Assembly: GCF_014269225.2 (NCBI RefSeq)
Contig: NZ_CP077097.1
Span: forward strand, 5,095,001-5,159,000
From: Pseudomonas anuradhapurensis
Lineage (GTDB): Bacteria; Pseudomonadota; Gammaproteobacteria; Pseudomonadales; Pseudomonadaceae
DNA: 64,000 nt
Reading direction: 5' to 3'
Shown: in pieces, positions 10,399 to 19,248 of the stretch
Numbering within the stretch: position 1 is the first letter of the stretch
Layout: the number at the start of each line of letters is the position of its first letter
The notes under the pieces: model-generated
What the model saw: only the letters and a program-made list of their open reading frames with translations
What the model was told of the DNA's origin: nothing
Databases searched by the model: none
Program-made: the position numbers and the translations under genes

Positions 10399-10878
10399 TC
10401 AGTCGCGCGTCAGCAGACGCGGTGCTAGCTCTTTCAGGGCGCGTCGGTAGACCTCGCGCTTGAATGTCACAACCTGGCCCAGCGGGTACCAATAGCTGAC
10501 CCAGCGCCAGCCGTCGAATTCCGGCTTGCCGGTCAGGTCCATCCGCACCCGTTGTTCGTTGCTGACCAGGCGCAGCAGGAACCACTTCTGCTTCTGGCCG
10601 ATGCACAGCGGCTGGCTATGCGTACGTACCAGTCGCTGGGGTAAACGATAACGCAACCAGCCACGGGTGCAGGCAAGAATTTCCACATCATCGCGTTCCA
10701 GGCCAACTTCTTCGTTCAGCTCGCGGTACAGGGCGTCTTCCGGCGTCTCGTCAGGGTTGATGCCACCCTGGGGGAATTGCCAGGCATCCTGGTTGATCCG
10801 TCGAGCCCATAGCACCTGCCCGGCATCATTCGTGAGAATGATTCCGACATTGGGGCGAAAACCATCCGGGTCGATCAC
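10399..10878 (-). CDS. rppH: RNA pyrophosphohydrolase RppH (GTG start)
   Basis: A 159-residue Nudix hydrolase that removes pyrophosphate from 5'-triphosphate RNA and so triggers decay. The Nudix box is complete ([20 protein letters not shown] followed by VGL). The start is taken as GTG at 10878: it follows GAGGTTG at proper distance and gives [17 protein letters not shown], matching the usual 159-residue protein. The open frame extends 24 codons further with no good ribosome site. It is presumably co-transcribed with ptsP. Confidence 0.94.
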   Translation of the reverse strand: MIDPDGFRPNVGIILTNDAGQVLWARRINQDAWQFPQGGINPDETPEDALYRELNEEVGLERDDVEILACTRGWLRYRLPQRLVRTHSQPLCIGQKQKWFLLRLVSNEQRVRMDLTGKPEFDGWRWVSYWYPLGQVVTFKREVYRRALKELAPRLLTRD

Positions 10879-11019
10879 GGCAGCAACCTCGCAAACGCAT
10901 GTCACCGCATTGTTCCACAAAGCTTGCGAGCGCAGCAACGCGCCCGCCAAGCTTATGTGCAGCCGTGTGAAAACTCCGTATTCTGCGGGCCTACCTTGTG
11001 GCTGATGCGAGTGACCGCG

Positions 11020-11676
11020 ATGCGCCTGGCTTTATTCGACCTGGACAATACCCTCCTCGATGGCGATAGCGACCATGCCTGGGGGGATTACCTGTGCGAG
11101 CGCGGCATCGTCGACCCGCTTGCCTACAAGCAACGCAACGATGCGTTCTACCAGAACTACCTGAACGGCACGCTCGACCTGCAGGCCTACCTGGCCTTTT
11201 CCATGGAAATCCTTGCGGCAACGTCCGTGGCCCAGCTCGACGAATGGCATCGCGACTTCATGCGCGACTGCATCGAGCCGATCATCCTGCCCAAGGCGCT
11301 GGCCCTGCTGGAGCAACACCGCGAAGCGGGCGACCAGCTGGTGATCATCACCGCCACCAACCGCTTCGTCACCGCGCCGATTGCTCGGCGCCTGGGGGTT
11401 CGCGTGTTGCTGGCGACCGAATGCGAGATGCGTGATGGCCGTTATACCGGGCGTAGTACCGATATACCCTGTTTCCGTGAAGGCAAGGTGACGCGGCTGG
11501 AACGCTGGATGCTGGAGAACGGCTTCGGCCTGGAGAACAGCTGCTTTTACAGCGACTCGATGAATGACCTGCCGTTGCTGCAGCGGGTAACGCATGCGGT
11601 GGCGGTGGACCCGGACCCGAACCTGCGGGCCGAGGCCGAGAAGCGCGGGTGGCCGGTGCTCTCGTTGCGCGATTGA
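11020..11676 (+). CDS. HAD-superfamily phosphatase, subfamily IB
   Basis: A 218-residue hydrolase of the SerB-like HAD-IB group. It opens with the nucleophile motif [16 protein letters not shown] (motif I aspartates at residues 6 and 8). VIITATNRF supplies the motif II threonine, and [11 protein letters not shown] is the motif III/IV metal-binding stretch. ATG at 11020 is chosen because the protein then begins directly with the beta strand before motif I; ATG at 11005 is possible and neither start has a strong ribosome site. The substrate is unknown. Divergent from rppH. Confidence 0.88.
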   Translation: MRLALFDLDNTLLDGDSDHAWGDYLCERGIVDPLAYKQRNDAFYQNYLNGTLDLQAYLAFSMEILAATSVAQLDEWHRDFMRDCIEPIILPKALALLEQHREAGDQLVIITATNRFVTAPIARRLGVRVLLATECEMRDGRYTGRSTDIPCFREGKVTRLERWMLENGFGLENSCFYSDSMNDLPLLQRVTHAVAVDPDPNLRAEAEKRGWPVLSLRD

Positions 11677-11690
11677 GGCACTGTTGTGCC

Positions 11691-11722
11691 GGCCCATTCG
11701 CGGGTTTACCTGCGAATGGGCC
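11691..11722. repeat. Solitary palindromic repeat
   Basis: GGCCCATTCGCGGG and CTGCGAATGGGCC pair around a five-base loop, a single hairpin related to family B. It lies between the convergent HAD-phosphatase and DUF2269 genes. No T-run follows, so it is not a classical terminator. Confidence 0.65.
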
Positions 11723-11743
11723 CGCCCAACGAGCACAAGGCCT

Positions 11744-12169
11744 TCAGACGGGCTTGGCGCCCATCAGCCCGGCGATGGACAGGAAACAAACCCCACTGAA
11801 CACCGCCAGCGCCAAGGTAAAACGCAACCCCACTACCTCGGCCTTGCGCAGCCGGTTCAGCCGCACCAGCAACCACCACACGGCAAACGCGCCGAATATA
11901 TAGATGACGCTGGACGCCAGCACCCAAGCCTGCCCCAGCGGCCAGCCCACCAGGTGTACCAGCCACCAGCCGGTGAACGGCATGCTCACCAGGCACAGGC
12001 CCATCACCAGCCAGACGAACACCAGCGGCCGACGCAGCAGCTTGGCGTAGGCCTCGCCATCGCCCTGGCGACGGGCGCGTACGGTCCAGATCGCCAGGCC
12101 AAGGGCACCCAGCAGCAGCAGTGCGGTGGCGAGGATGTGGAGGGTTCTGAAGGTGGTCAGGTGTTCCAT
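11744..12169 (-). CDS. DUF2269-family integral membrane protein
   Basis: A 141-residue predicted inner-membrane protein with about four hydrophobic segments (for example ILATALLLLGALGLAIW, VFVWLVMGLCLVSMPF and VFSGVCFLSIAGLMG). It matches the small DUF2269 family, which has no assigned function. ATG at 12169 (MEHLTTFRTLHILA) is selected because everything upstream in the frame is translated repeat DNA. It is flanked by repeats and shares no obvious operon with ilvA. Confidence 0.85.
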   Translation of the reverse strand: MEHLTTFRTLHILATALLLLGALGLAIWTVRARRQGDGEAYAKLLRRPLVFVWLVMGLCLVSMPFTGWWLVHLVGWPLGQAWVLASSVIYIFGAFAVWWLLVRLNRLRKAEVVGLRFTLALAVFSGVCFLSIAGLMGAKPV

Positions 12170-12216
12170 GTCCGAATTGTCCTTTATCAGGCCATTTTGG
12201 CAGCAGCCTTTCTCTG

Positions 12217-12331
12217 TGTAGGAGCGGCCTTGTGTCGCGAAAGGGCCGCAAAGCGGCCCCGGGATCTCGGCCATGCTCACACATTGCCGGGGCCGCCTTG
12301 CGGCCCATCGCGACACAAGGCCGCTCCTACA
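12217..12331. repeat. Inverted pair of family-A repeats
   Basis: TGTAGGAGCGGCCTTGTGTC begins at 12217 and its inverted copy ends at 12331. The pair lies between DUF2269 and the 3' end of ilvA, 32 bases from the ilvA stop codon. Confidence 0.85.
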
Positions 12332-12362
12332 AAAGGCGAGAGATCTGGCTTAGCTTAGCCGC

Positions 12363-13877
12363 TCAGCCCAGGAACAGCTTGTAAGCCGGGTTATCAGTCT
12401 CGTCCCAGTACGGGTAGCCGATCTTGGCCAGCGCCGTCGGCACCAGGTGGCGCTCGTCCTCCGGCACCTGCAACCCTGCCACCACGCGCCCGTCAGCCGC
12501 GCCGTGGTTGCGGTAGTGGAACATCGAGATATTCCAGCGCCCGCCCAGCTTGTTGAGGAAGTTGAACAGCGCCCCTGGCCGTTCGGGGAACTCGAAGCGC
12601 AGGACCATTTCGTCGCTGGCACCCGCCGAATGCCCGCCGACCATGTGGCGAATATGCAGCTTGGCCAGCTCGTTGTCGGTCAGGTCGGTAACCGGGAAGC
12701 CCTGCTCGGTCAGTTGCTGTACCAATGCCGCGCGCGGGTCGTTTTCCGGGTGGGTCTGTACGCCAACGAAGATGTGCGCTTCGTCGGAGGTATGCTTGCG
12801 GTAGTTGAATTCAGTGATCTGGCGCCTGCCGATGGCCTCGCAGAAGGCCTTGAAGCTACCCGGGCGCTCCGGGATGGTCACGGCAATGATCGCTTCGCGC
12901 TTTTCACCCAGCTCGGCACGTTCGGCCACATGGCGCAGGCGGTCGAAATTGACGTTGGCACCCGAATCGATGGCCACCAGGGTCTGGCCACTCACGCCGT
13001 ACAGCTCGACGTACTTCTTGATGCCAGCCACACCCAACGCACCGGCAGGTTCGGTGATCGAGCGGGTATCGTCATAGATATCCTTGATCGCGGCACAGAT
13101 CTCGTCGGTGCTGACAGTCACCACCTCATCCACATGGTGACGGCAGATATCGAAGGTGTGCTGGCCGATCTGCGCCACCGCCACGCCGTCGGCAAACAGC
13201 CCGACCTGTGGCAGCACCACGCGCTCGCCGGCCGCCATGGCCGCCTGCAGGCAGTTGGAATCGTCCGGCTCGACGCCGATCACCTTGATTTCCGGGCGCA
13301 GGTACTTGACGTACGCGGCAATGCCGGCGATCAGGCCGCCACCCCCCACGGGCACGAAGATCGCGTCCAGCTGGCCAGGGTGCTGGCGCAGGATCTCCAT
13401 GGCCACGGTGCCCTGCCCAGCAATGGTGTGCGGGTCGTCGTAGGGGTGGATGTAGACGAAGCCCTTTTCATCCACCAACTTCAGCGAATAGGCCAGTGCC
13501 TCGGGGAACGTGTCGCCATGCAGCACCACCTTGCCACCGCGCGAACGCACGCCTTCGATCTTGATCTCCGGGGTGGTCTTGGGCATCACGATGGTAGCCT
13601 TGATGCCCATTTCCCGCGCAGCCAGGGCCAGGCCCTGGGCGTGGTTGCCGGCCGAGGCGGTGACCACGCCACGGGCCAGTTCTTCCGCGCTCAGCTGGGC
13701 GAGCTTGTTGTAGGCCCCGCGAATCTTGAACGAGAACACCGGCTGCAGGTCTTCGCGCTTGAGCAGGATCTGGTTGCCCAGGCGCTTGCTCAGCTGCCCG
13801 GCGCTCTGCAGCGGGGTTTCGACCGCAACGTCGTAGACGCGCGAGGTGAGGATCTTCTTGACGTACTGTTCGAGCAT
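12363..13877 (-). CDS. ilvA: Threonine ammonia-lyase, biosynthetic (IlvA)
   Basis: A 504-residue PLP enzyme converting threonine to 2-oxobutanoate, the first step toward isoleucine. The PLP lysine is Lys51 in FSFKIRGAYNK, and the phosphate-binding loop VPVGGGGLIAG lies near residues 178-188. The last ~180 residues contain two ACT-like regulatory domains, as in the isoleucine-feedback-inhibited form; the catabolic TdcB type is shorter. Divergent from rpiA with a 135-base gap. Confidence 0.96.
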   Translation of the reverse strand: MLEQYVKKILTSRVYDVAVETPLQSAGQLSKRLGNQILLKREDLQPVFSFKIRGAYNKLAQLSAEELARGVVTASAGNHAQGLALAAREMGIKATIVMPKTTPEIKIEGVRSRGGKVVLHGDTFPEALAYSLKLVDEKGFVYIHPYDDPHTIAGQGTVAMEILRQHPGQLDAIFVPVGGGGLIAGIAAYVKYLRPEIKVIGVEPDDSNCLQAAMAAGERVVLPQVGLFADGVAVAQIGQHTFDICRHHVDEVVTVSTDEICAAIKDIYDDTRSITEPAGALGVAGIKKYVELYGVSGQTLVAIDSGANVNFDRLRHVAERAELGEKREAIIAVTIPERPGSFKAFCEAIGRRQITEFNYRKHTSDEAHIFVGVQTHPENDPRAALVQQLTEQGFPVTDLTDNELAKLHIRHMVGGHSAGASDEMVLRFEFPERPGALFNFLNKLGGRWNISMFHYRNHGAADGRVVAGLQVPEDERHLVPTALAKIGYPYWDETDNPAYKLFLG

Positions 13878-14012
13878 CGGGAATGCATCACTGGGCCGCG
13901 GGACAAGGGCTTGGAGTCTACCCCAGCGCTACGTCGGGCGACCACAGCAAAGCCGTGCGAGCCGTTATACTAGGCTCCTTTTCAAAACCGCCCTGCCCCT
14001 CTCGGAGCCCGC

Positions 14013-14687
14013 ATGACCCAGGACCAACTCAAACAGGCCGTCGCCCAGGCCGCTGTCGACTTCATTCTGCCCAAGCTGGATGAAAAGAGCGTTGTCGGCG
14101 TCGGTACCGGTTCGACCGCCAACTTCTTCATCGACGCCCTGGCTCAGCACAAGACCGCCTTTGACGGCGCGGTCGCCAGCTCCGAGGCCACCGCCCAGCG
14201 TCTGAAGGGCCATGGCATCCCGGTGTACGAGCTCAACAGCGTCAGCGAACTGGAGTTCTACGTGGACGGCGCCGACGAGAGCGATGCGCACCTGAACCTG
14301 ATCAAGGGCGGTGGCGCAGCCCTGACCCGCGAGAAGATCGTTGCCGCCGTGGCCAAGACCTTCATCTGCATCGCCGATGCCAGCAAGCTGGTGCCGGTAC
14401 TGGGTGCGTTCCCGCTGCCGGTCGAAGTGATACCCATGGCCCGCAGCCACGTGGCGCGCCAACTGGTCAAACTGGGCGGCGACCCGGTGTACCGCGAGGG
14501 CGTGATCACCGACAACGGCAACGTGATCCTCGATGTGCACAACCTGCAGATCACCAACCCGGTAGAACTGGAAGCGCAGATCAACGCCATCGTTGGCGTG
14601 GTAACCAACGGCCTGTTCGCGGCACGGCCGGCGGACCTGCTGCTGCTGGGCACCTCTGAAGGCGTGAAAAGCCTCAAGGCCGAGTAA
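14013..14687 (+). CDS. rpiA: Ribose-5-phosphate isomerase A
   Basis: A 224-residue cytosolic enzyme interconverting ribose 5-phosphate and ribulose 5-phosphate in the pentose phosphate pathway. Family motifs are present: [15 protein letters not shown] near residues 28-42, VDGADE near 84-89 and [12 protein letters not shown] near 98-109. The usual DGADEID reads DGADESD here. The start at 14013 gives the normal N-terminus. It stands alone, divergent from ilvA and followed by a cluster of repeats. Confidence 0.96.
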   Translation: MTQDQLKQAVAQAAVDFILPKLDEKSVVGVGTGSTANFFIDALAQHKTAFDGAVASSEATAQRLKGHGIPVYELNSVSELEFYVDGADESDAHLNLIKGGGAALTREKIVAAVAKTFICIADASKLVPVLGAFPLPVEVIPMARSHVARQLVKLGGDPVYREGVITDNGNVILDVHNLQITNPVELEAQINAIVGVVTNGLFAARPADLLLLGTSEGVKSLKAE

Positions 14688-14694
14688 CCTGCGG

Positions 14695-14711
14695 CGAGGG
14701 CTTCGCCCTCG
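14695..14711 (+). terminator. Weak hairpin after rpiA
   Basis: CGAGGGC and GCCCTCG form a tight stem around a three-base loop just 8 bases after the rpiA stop. Only GTTT follows, so termination efficiency is uncertain. Confidence 0.45.
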
Positions 14712-14884
14712 TTTCGCGACACAAGGCCGCTCCTACAGAGGTACGCGATTTCCTGCAGAAGCGGCCTTGTGCCTCGATGGGCTCATGAAAATCCCCAGAT
14801 GGTGGACAGGTGTCCAACATCTGGGGCGCAGCTCAATTTCCTGTAGGAGCGGCCTTGTGTCGCGATGGGCTGCAAAGCAGCCCC
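14712..14884. repeat. Cluster of three family-A repeat copies
   Basis: An inverted copy (about 14714-14737), a degenerate direct copy (about 14753-14780) and a full direct copy (14841-14884) occur together between the convergent rpiA gene and the SdiA-regulated-type gene. A separate 34-base palindrome, described as its own feature, sits between the second and third copies. Confidence 0.75.
14793..14826. repeat. 34-base near-perfect palindrome unlike the local REP families
   Basis: CCCCAGATGGTGGACA and TGTCCAACATCTGGGG are inverted repeats with a two-base centre (GG). Fifteen of 16 positions pair. The sequence does not resemble family A or B and carries no T-run. It could be a cruciform or regulator-binding site, or a remnant of a mobile element; function is unknown. 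Confidence 0.7.
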
Positions 14885-14892
14885 ACCATCCC

Positions 14893-15795
14893 TCACTGCG
14901 CTGGCTGTTTGAACACATAGAACAGGTTCGGCTCACTGACCAGGTAGATGGTCCCAGCCTCATCCATCGCAATCCCCTCCGCTTGCGGCACCGTCGCCTG
15001 CAACCCCTGGAAGCCCTTGCGCAACGACAGGGTGCTCAGCGGCCGGCCTTCCACATCCAGCTCCAGCACCAGCCGCGACTCGTCAGACAGCGCCAGCAAA
15101 TGCCCACTGCGCTCGTCGAACTGCAAGCTCGACAGGTCGCGCACGAACAGCCGTGCATCGCGCTTGCTGTCCTGCACCACGTGTACCGCGTAAGGCTGTT
15201 CGGGGTTGTCATGCGGAAAACCACGCACTTCGTAGATCAGCATCGGATCGCGCTCCTTGGCCACGAACAAGCGCTTGCCGGCCGAATCGTAGGCCAGCCC
15301 CTCGAAGCCTTTGTTGCCGTTCCGGCCTATGCCCAAGGTCAGCTGCTCGGCATCGCCGGCGTCGAGGAACATCGTGTCGTCGTCAAGGCGTACGCGAATC
15401 AGCCGCTGCTGACGCTCATCGGTGATGACATAGCTGTTCGGCCCTACATACTCGACGGCTTCCGGGTCGCCGAAGCCGGTCAGCGGCACCCGGCGCAGGA
15501 TGCGACCGTCCAGCGACAGCTCGATCAGCTCGGAACGGGCATTGGTAACCGTGAACAGGGTCTTGCGGTCGGGGTCGTAGGTCAGCGCCGAGAGGTCATC
15601 GTCCAACCCCTCGACCGGCTGCGCCTCGACCACCACCCGGTAGCGGTCCAGGCCGATGCTCTGCTGCGCAGGCTGCCACCAGGCCTTGAGGTTGAACCAG
15701 CCACGCTCGAACAGGCGGAACTCCTGCCCGGCCCAACCGAGCAGGAACAGGCCGGCAACGGCCAGGACAAGAGCGGGGCGAACAAAACGGCGCAT
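14893..15795 (-). CDS. SdiA-regulated-type beta-propeller protein, copy 1
   Basis: A 300-residue exported or membrane-anchored protein. It has an uncleaved-looking N-terminal hydrophobic segment (VRPALVLAVAGLFLLGW) followed by repeated strands such as DLSALTYDPDRKTLFTVTN, ERQQRLIRVRLDD and GFEGLAYDSAGKRLFVAKE. These match the SdiA-regulated (YjiK-like) domain, a beta-propeller of unknown biochemical role. A paralogue with the same order of motifs lies 90 bases upstream on the same strand, indicating tandem duplication. Confidence 0.85.
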   Translation of the reverse strand: MRRFVRPALVLAVAGLFLLGWAGQEFRLFERGWFNLKAWWQPAQQSIGLDRYRVVVEAQPVEGLDDDLSALTYDPDRKTLFTVTNARSELIELSLDGRILRRVPLTGFGDPEAVEYVGPNSYVITDERQQRLIRVRLDDDTMFLDAGDAEQLTLGIGRNGNKGFEGLAYDSAGKRLFVAKERDPMLIYEVRGFPHDNPEQPYAVHVVQDSKRDARLFVRDLSSLQFDERSGHLLALSDESRLVLELDVEGRPLSTLSLRKGFQGLQATVPQAEGIAMDEAGTIYLVSEPNLFYVFKQPAQ

Positions 15796-15885
15796 GCGTA
15801 CAGACTCGACATAAGGGTGACGAATCTAACCATGAACAACTGAAATAAAGCTTAATGCCAGCATCAGAAAATTCTGATATTCGGC

Positions 15886-16806
15886 TCAGTTCTTTCTGAA
15901 GCGATAGAACAAGGCCGGCTCGCTGACCATGTACAGGTTGCCCTGGTCGTCCAGGGCCACCCCTTCGGCGCGCGGGATGGTGTCCTGCAGGCCGTTGAAG
16001 CCGCCCAGCAAGGTCATGAAGCTGACTTGCTGGCCCTGCTCGTCCAGCTCCAGCAGCATGTTCGAATCGGCCGACAGCACCAGCAGATGGCCGGTACGCG
16101 GGTCGACGCTCAGCGCCGAGAGGTTGCGCAAGTCCAGCTCATCGCTGGGCAACGCTTGCTTGTCACCCTTGAGCGGACTACGGCCATCGCTGTTCCAGGT
16201 ATACAGCTTGGGTGGGCGCTCCTCGCCGATGACCAGGCGCAGGTGTAGCGGGTCCCAGGCAACCGCTTCGAAGCCCTTGTTGCTTTTCACCGACTGGCCC
16301 AGGTCGTGGCTCTGGAAGTCATCGTGGTTCAGCGCGGAGGTCTGGGCATCCACCTTGACCACGGTCAGGTCGTGCAAGCGCTCATCGGTAATCGCCAGGT
16401 AGCCGTCTTCGAGCACGGCGATGCCTTCCGGATTGTTCCAGCCGTTGAGCGGGATCTTGCGCAGTACATCGCCATCCAGGTTCAGCTCGACCAGGAACGG
16501 GTTCTTGCCCATCACTGCGAACAGGGTGCGGGTGCGCGGGTTGAATGCCACGTCGGAGGCTTCGTCATCCGCCATGCCCGGCAGCGGCTTGGCATCGATG
16601 TCGACCCGGTAATTCGGCAGCCACACGCTTTCGCTGCGTTCGGCGGTGCTTTCGAAGCTTTCCTTGACCCACAGCGCGCCACGGTCATCCCAATGCATGG
16701 CCACGGCTACGCCATAGCCAATCAGCGCCGCCACGGCCAGGCCGAAGGGCCAGCGCAGGTAGAAACGGCGCTTGGGTGTTGCCGGGGCGCTGGAGGGAGA
16801 TGGCAT
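15886..16806 (-). CDS. SdiA-regulated-type beta-propeller protein, copy 2
   Basis: A 306-residue paralogue of the adjacent gene. It has a basic N-terminus, one hydrophobic anchor (FGLAVAALIGYGVAVAM) and strands aligned with copy 1: DVAFNPRTRTLFAVMGKNPF, YLAITDERLHDLTVVKVD, GFEAVAWDPLHLRLVIGEERPP and the ending NLYMVSEPALFYRF (copy 1 ends TIYLVSEPNLFYVF). It likely acts at the periplasmic face of the inner membrane. The family function is unknown, and no enzyme motif is visible in either copy. Confidence 0.85.
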   Translation of the reverse strand: MPSPSSAPATPKRRFYLRWPFGLAVAALIGYGVAVAMHWDDRGALWVKESFESTAERSESVWLPNYRVDIDAKPLPGMADDEASDVAFNPRTRTLFAVMGKNPFLVELNLDGDVLRKIPLNGWNNPEGIAVLEDGYLAITDERLHDLTVVKVDAQTSALNHDDFQSHDLGQSVKSNKGFEAVAWDPLHLRLVIGEERPPKLYTWNSDGRSPLKGDKQALPSDELDLRNLSALSVDPRTGHLLVLSADSNMLLELDEQGQQVSFMTLLGGFNGLQDTIPRAEGVALDDQGNLYMVSEPALFYRFRKN

Positions 16807-16886
16807 GCGAGGTTCCTGGTGAAATGGGCGTAGATCCGCGCATTATCCAGATTGGGTGTGAAAAATCGGTAAACAGGTCTGCCCTC

Positions 16887-16970
16887 TTCGCGGGTGAACC
16901 CGCTCCCACAGGCATAGCGCCGCCCTTGAGGGTTGCGCAGTACCTGTGGGAGCGGGTTTATCCGCGAAGA
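16887..16970. repeat. Inverted pair of family-B REP elements
   Basis: TTCGCGGGTGAACCCGCTCC starting at 16887 faces its inverted copy ending GTTTATCCGCGAAGA near 16970, about 30 bases apart. It lies between the FAA-hydrolase gene and SdiA-regulated copy 2, in the 5' region of the latter. Confidence 0.85.
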
Positions 16971-16988
16971 AGGCGATACGGTTCCGGC

Positions 16989-17654
16989 TCAAAGCACCCG
17001 GCTTTCGAAGCGGCTCACACCTGGCAACTCCAGCACCACGTCGTCACCGACATTGAACGGCCCCACGCCCGCCGGGGTGCCGGTGAGGATCACATCCCCT
17101 GCCTGCAGCGAGAAGTGTGCCGATATGTGCTGAATCATCGGCACGATCGGGTTGAGCATCATCTTGCTGTTGCCGTCCTGGCGCACTTCGCCGTTGACGG
17201 TCAAGCGCACCGGAATGTCGGTCACGTCTTCAAAGCTGCCAGCCGACACGAACGGAGGCAGCACACAGGCGCCATCAAAGCTTTTGGCCAGTTCCCACGG
17301 CAGGCCCTTCTCTTTCAGCTTGGCTTGCACGTCACGCAAGGTCAGGTCCAGCGCCGGGGCATAACCGGAAATTGCGTCCAGTACCTCTTCCTCGGTCGGG
17401 TGAGCCGACAGCGGCTTGCCCAGCAACACCGCGATCTCGACCTCATAGTGCACCGAACCACGCTCGGTCGGGATCTTGAAGCCACCTTCGGCTGGTACCA
17501 CGCAGCTACCCGGCTTGATGAACAGCAGCGGTTCGGAGGGGATGGGGTTGTCCAGCTCCTTGGCATGCTCGGCATAGTTACGGCCGATGCACACGACCTT
17601 GCCCAGCGGGAAGTGAATGCGCGTGCCGTCTACGTACTGGTGCTGGTAACTCAT
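16989..17654 (-). CDS. Fumarylacetoacetate-hydrolase-family protein (FAHD1/YcgM-like)
   Basis: A 221-residue single-domain FAH-fold enzyme. CIGRNYAEHAKEL near residues 22-34 and the metal-binding VHYEVEIAVLLGK near 68-80 (E-x-E) are conserved, as is LTGTPAGVGP. The small size matches the FAHD1/YcgM group, whose members act as acylpyruvase, oxaloacetate decarboxylase or oxaloacetate tautomerase. It follows the D-2-hydroxyglutarate-dehydrogenase-like gene by 25 bases on the same strand, so a shared transcript handling 2-oxo acids is plausible. The exact substrate is not determined. Confidence 0.88.
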   Translation of the reverse strand: MSYQHQYVDGTRIHFPLGKVVCIGRNYAEHAKELDNPIPSEPLLFIKPGSCVVPAEGGFKIPTERGSVHYEVEIAVLLGKPLSAHPTEEEVLDAISGYAPALDLTLRDVQAKLKEKGLPWELAKSFDGACVLPPFVSAGSFEDVTDIPVRLTVNGEVRQDGNSKMMLNPIVPMIQHISAHFSLQAGDVILTGTPAGVGPFNVGDDVVLELPGVSRFESRVL

Positions 17655-17679
17655 GGCCGACTCCTCTGGATACTGCTTT

Positions 17680-19077
17680 TTATTCAGGTGCGAAGATCTT
17701 ACCCGGATTCATGATGCCGTTAGGGTCGAACACGGCCTTTATTGCCTTCATGCAAGCGATTTCCTCCGCTGAGCGGCTGTAGCCCAGGTAGTCGCGCTTG
17801 GTCATTCCCACACCATGCTCGGCGGAGATCGAGCCGTTATAGCGTTCGACGATCTCGAACACCCATTTGTTGACCTTGGCGCACGAGGCAAAGAACTCGT
17901 CCTTGCCCATGTGCTCGGGTTTGAGGATGTTCAGGTGCAGGTTGCCATCGCCAATGTGGCCGTACCACACTACTTCGTAATCTGGGTAGTGTTTTTCGAC
18001 GATCGCGTCAATATCGCGCAAGAATTCCGGCACTTTCGCCACGGTGACGGAAATGTCGTTCTTGTATGGCGTCCAGCGCGAGATGGTTTCCGACAGGTAT
18101 TCACGCAGCTTCCACAGGTTTTTCAGCTGGGTCTCGCTCTGGCTCATCACGCCGTCCAGCACCCAGCCTTGCTCGACGCAGTGCTCGAAGGTGGCCAAGG
18201 CTACATTTGCCACTTCTTCGGTACTGGCCTCGAATTCCAGCAGCGCATAGAACGGGCAAGAAGTCTCGAACGGTGCCGGCACGTCGCCACGTGCCAGGAT
18301 CTTGGCCAAGCCCTTGTCGGAGAAGAATTCGAAGGCGGTCAGGTCCAGCTTGCCCTGGAAGGCATGCAGCACCGGCATGATCGAGTCGAAGTCCGGGGTA
18401 CCCAGCACCATGGCGGTGAGGTTGCGCGGTGCACGGTCCAGGCGCATGGTGGCTTCGACCACGAAGCCCAGGGTGCCTTCGGCGCCGATGAACAGCTGGC
18501 GCAGGTCGTAGCCGGTGGCGTTCTTGACCAGGCCCTTGTTCAGCTCAAGCAGTTCGCCCTTGCCGGTGACAACCTTCAGCCCAGCCACCCAATTGCGGGT
18601 CATGCCGTAGCGAATCACCTTGATCCCGCCGGCATTGGTGCCGATGTTGCCGCCAATCTGGCTTGAACCGCTGGAAGCGAAGTCCACCGGGTAATACAGG
18701 CCCTGCTCTTCGGCGAAGCTTTGCAACTGCCGGGTGATCACCCCCGGCTGGCAGACCACGGTGCGGTCAAAGGCATTAAAGCCGAGAATCTGGTTCATGT
18801 AGTCGAAGGCCACCACCACTTCGCCATTCGCCGCCACAGCCCCCGCGGAAAGCCCGGTGCGCCCGCCAGACGGCACCAACGCTACCTTGTGGGTATTGGC
18901 CCAGCGTACAATCGCCTGCACCTGCTCCACCGTCCTGGGAAACACGATGGCGCTGGGTGCCGGTGGGTAATGCTTGGTCCAGTCCTTGCCATAGGCTTCC
19001 AGGGAAGCCGCGTCGGTCAAGACCTTGCCAGGGTCAACCAAGGTCATCAGTTCATCAATTACAGCGGGATGGGTCAT
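17680..19077 (-). CDS. FAD-binding oxidase of the D-2-hydroxyglutarate dehydrogenase type
   Basis: A 465-residue flavoprotein of the GlcD/D2HGDH family: an N-terminal FAD-binding PCMH domain (PPAPSAIVFPRTVEQVQAIV, VPSGGRTGLSAGA, GSSQIGGNIGTNAGG) and a C-terminal FAD-linked oxidase cap (VWYGHIGDGNLHLN, SAEHGVGMTK). It is divergent from serA. In pseudomonads D2HGDH removes the D-2-hydroxyglutarate made when SerA regenerates NAD+, which makes that role likely. ATG at 19077 is used. ATG at 19101 has a better AGGGTGA ribosome site and would add eight residues, so the start is unsettled. D-lactate or glycolate oxidase are alternatives. Confidence 0.86.
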   Translation of the reverse strand: MTHPAVIDELMTLVDPGKVLTDAASLEAYGKDWTKHYPPAPSAIVFPRTVEQVQAIVRWANTHKVALVPSGGRTGLSAGAVAANGEVVVAFDYMNQILGFNAFDRTVVCQPGVITRQLQSFAEEQGLYYPVDFASSGSSQIGGNIGTNAGGIKVIRYGMTRNWVAGLKVVTGKGELLELNKGLVKNATGYDLRQLFIGAEGTLGFVVEATMRLDRAPRNLTAMVLGTPDFDSIMPVLHAFQGKLDLTAFEFFSDKGLAKILARGDVPAPFETSCPFYALLEFEASTEEVANVALATFEHCVEQGWVLDGVMSQSETQLKNLWKLREYLSETISRWTPYKNDISVTVAKVPEFLRDIDAIVEKHYPDYEVVWYGHIGDGNLHLNILKPEHMGKDEFFASCAKVNKWVFEIVERYNGSISAEHGVGMTKRDYLGYSRSAEEIACMKAIKAVFDPNGIMNPGKIFAPE

Positions 19078-19248
19078 CGCTGGAACTCTCGACTTATTCA
19101 TAGTCACCCTGAGCACTCTTCACCTGTCGGGATAAGCTCAGATTGTGTCGCGTATGCTAGCATAGCCCTCCCGCTGTTCATGCTAAGGCAGCCCTGGCGC
19201 CTGGCATCACCCCTCGCCATTTTTTCTCCGGGATACAGGTTTACGCAG

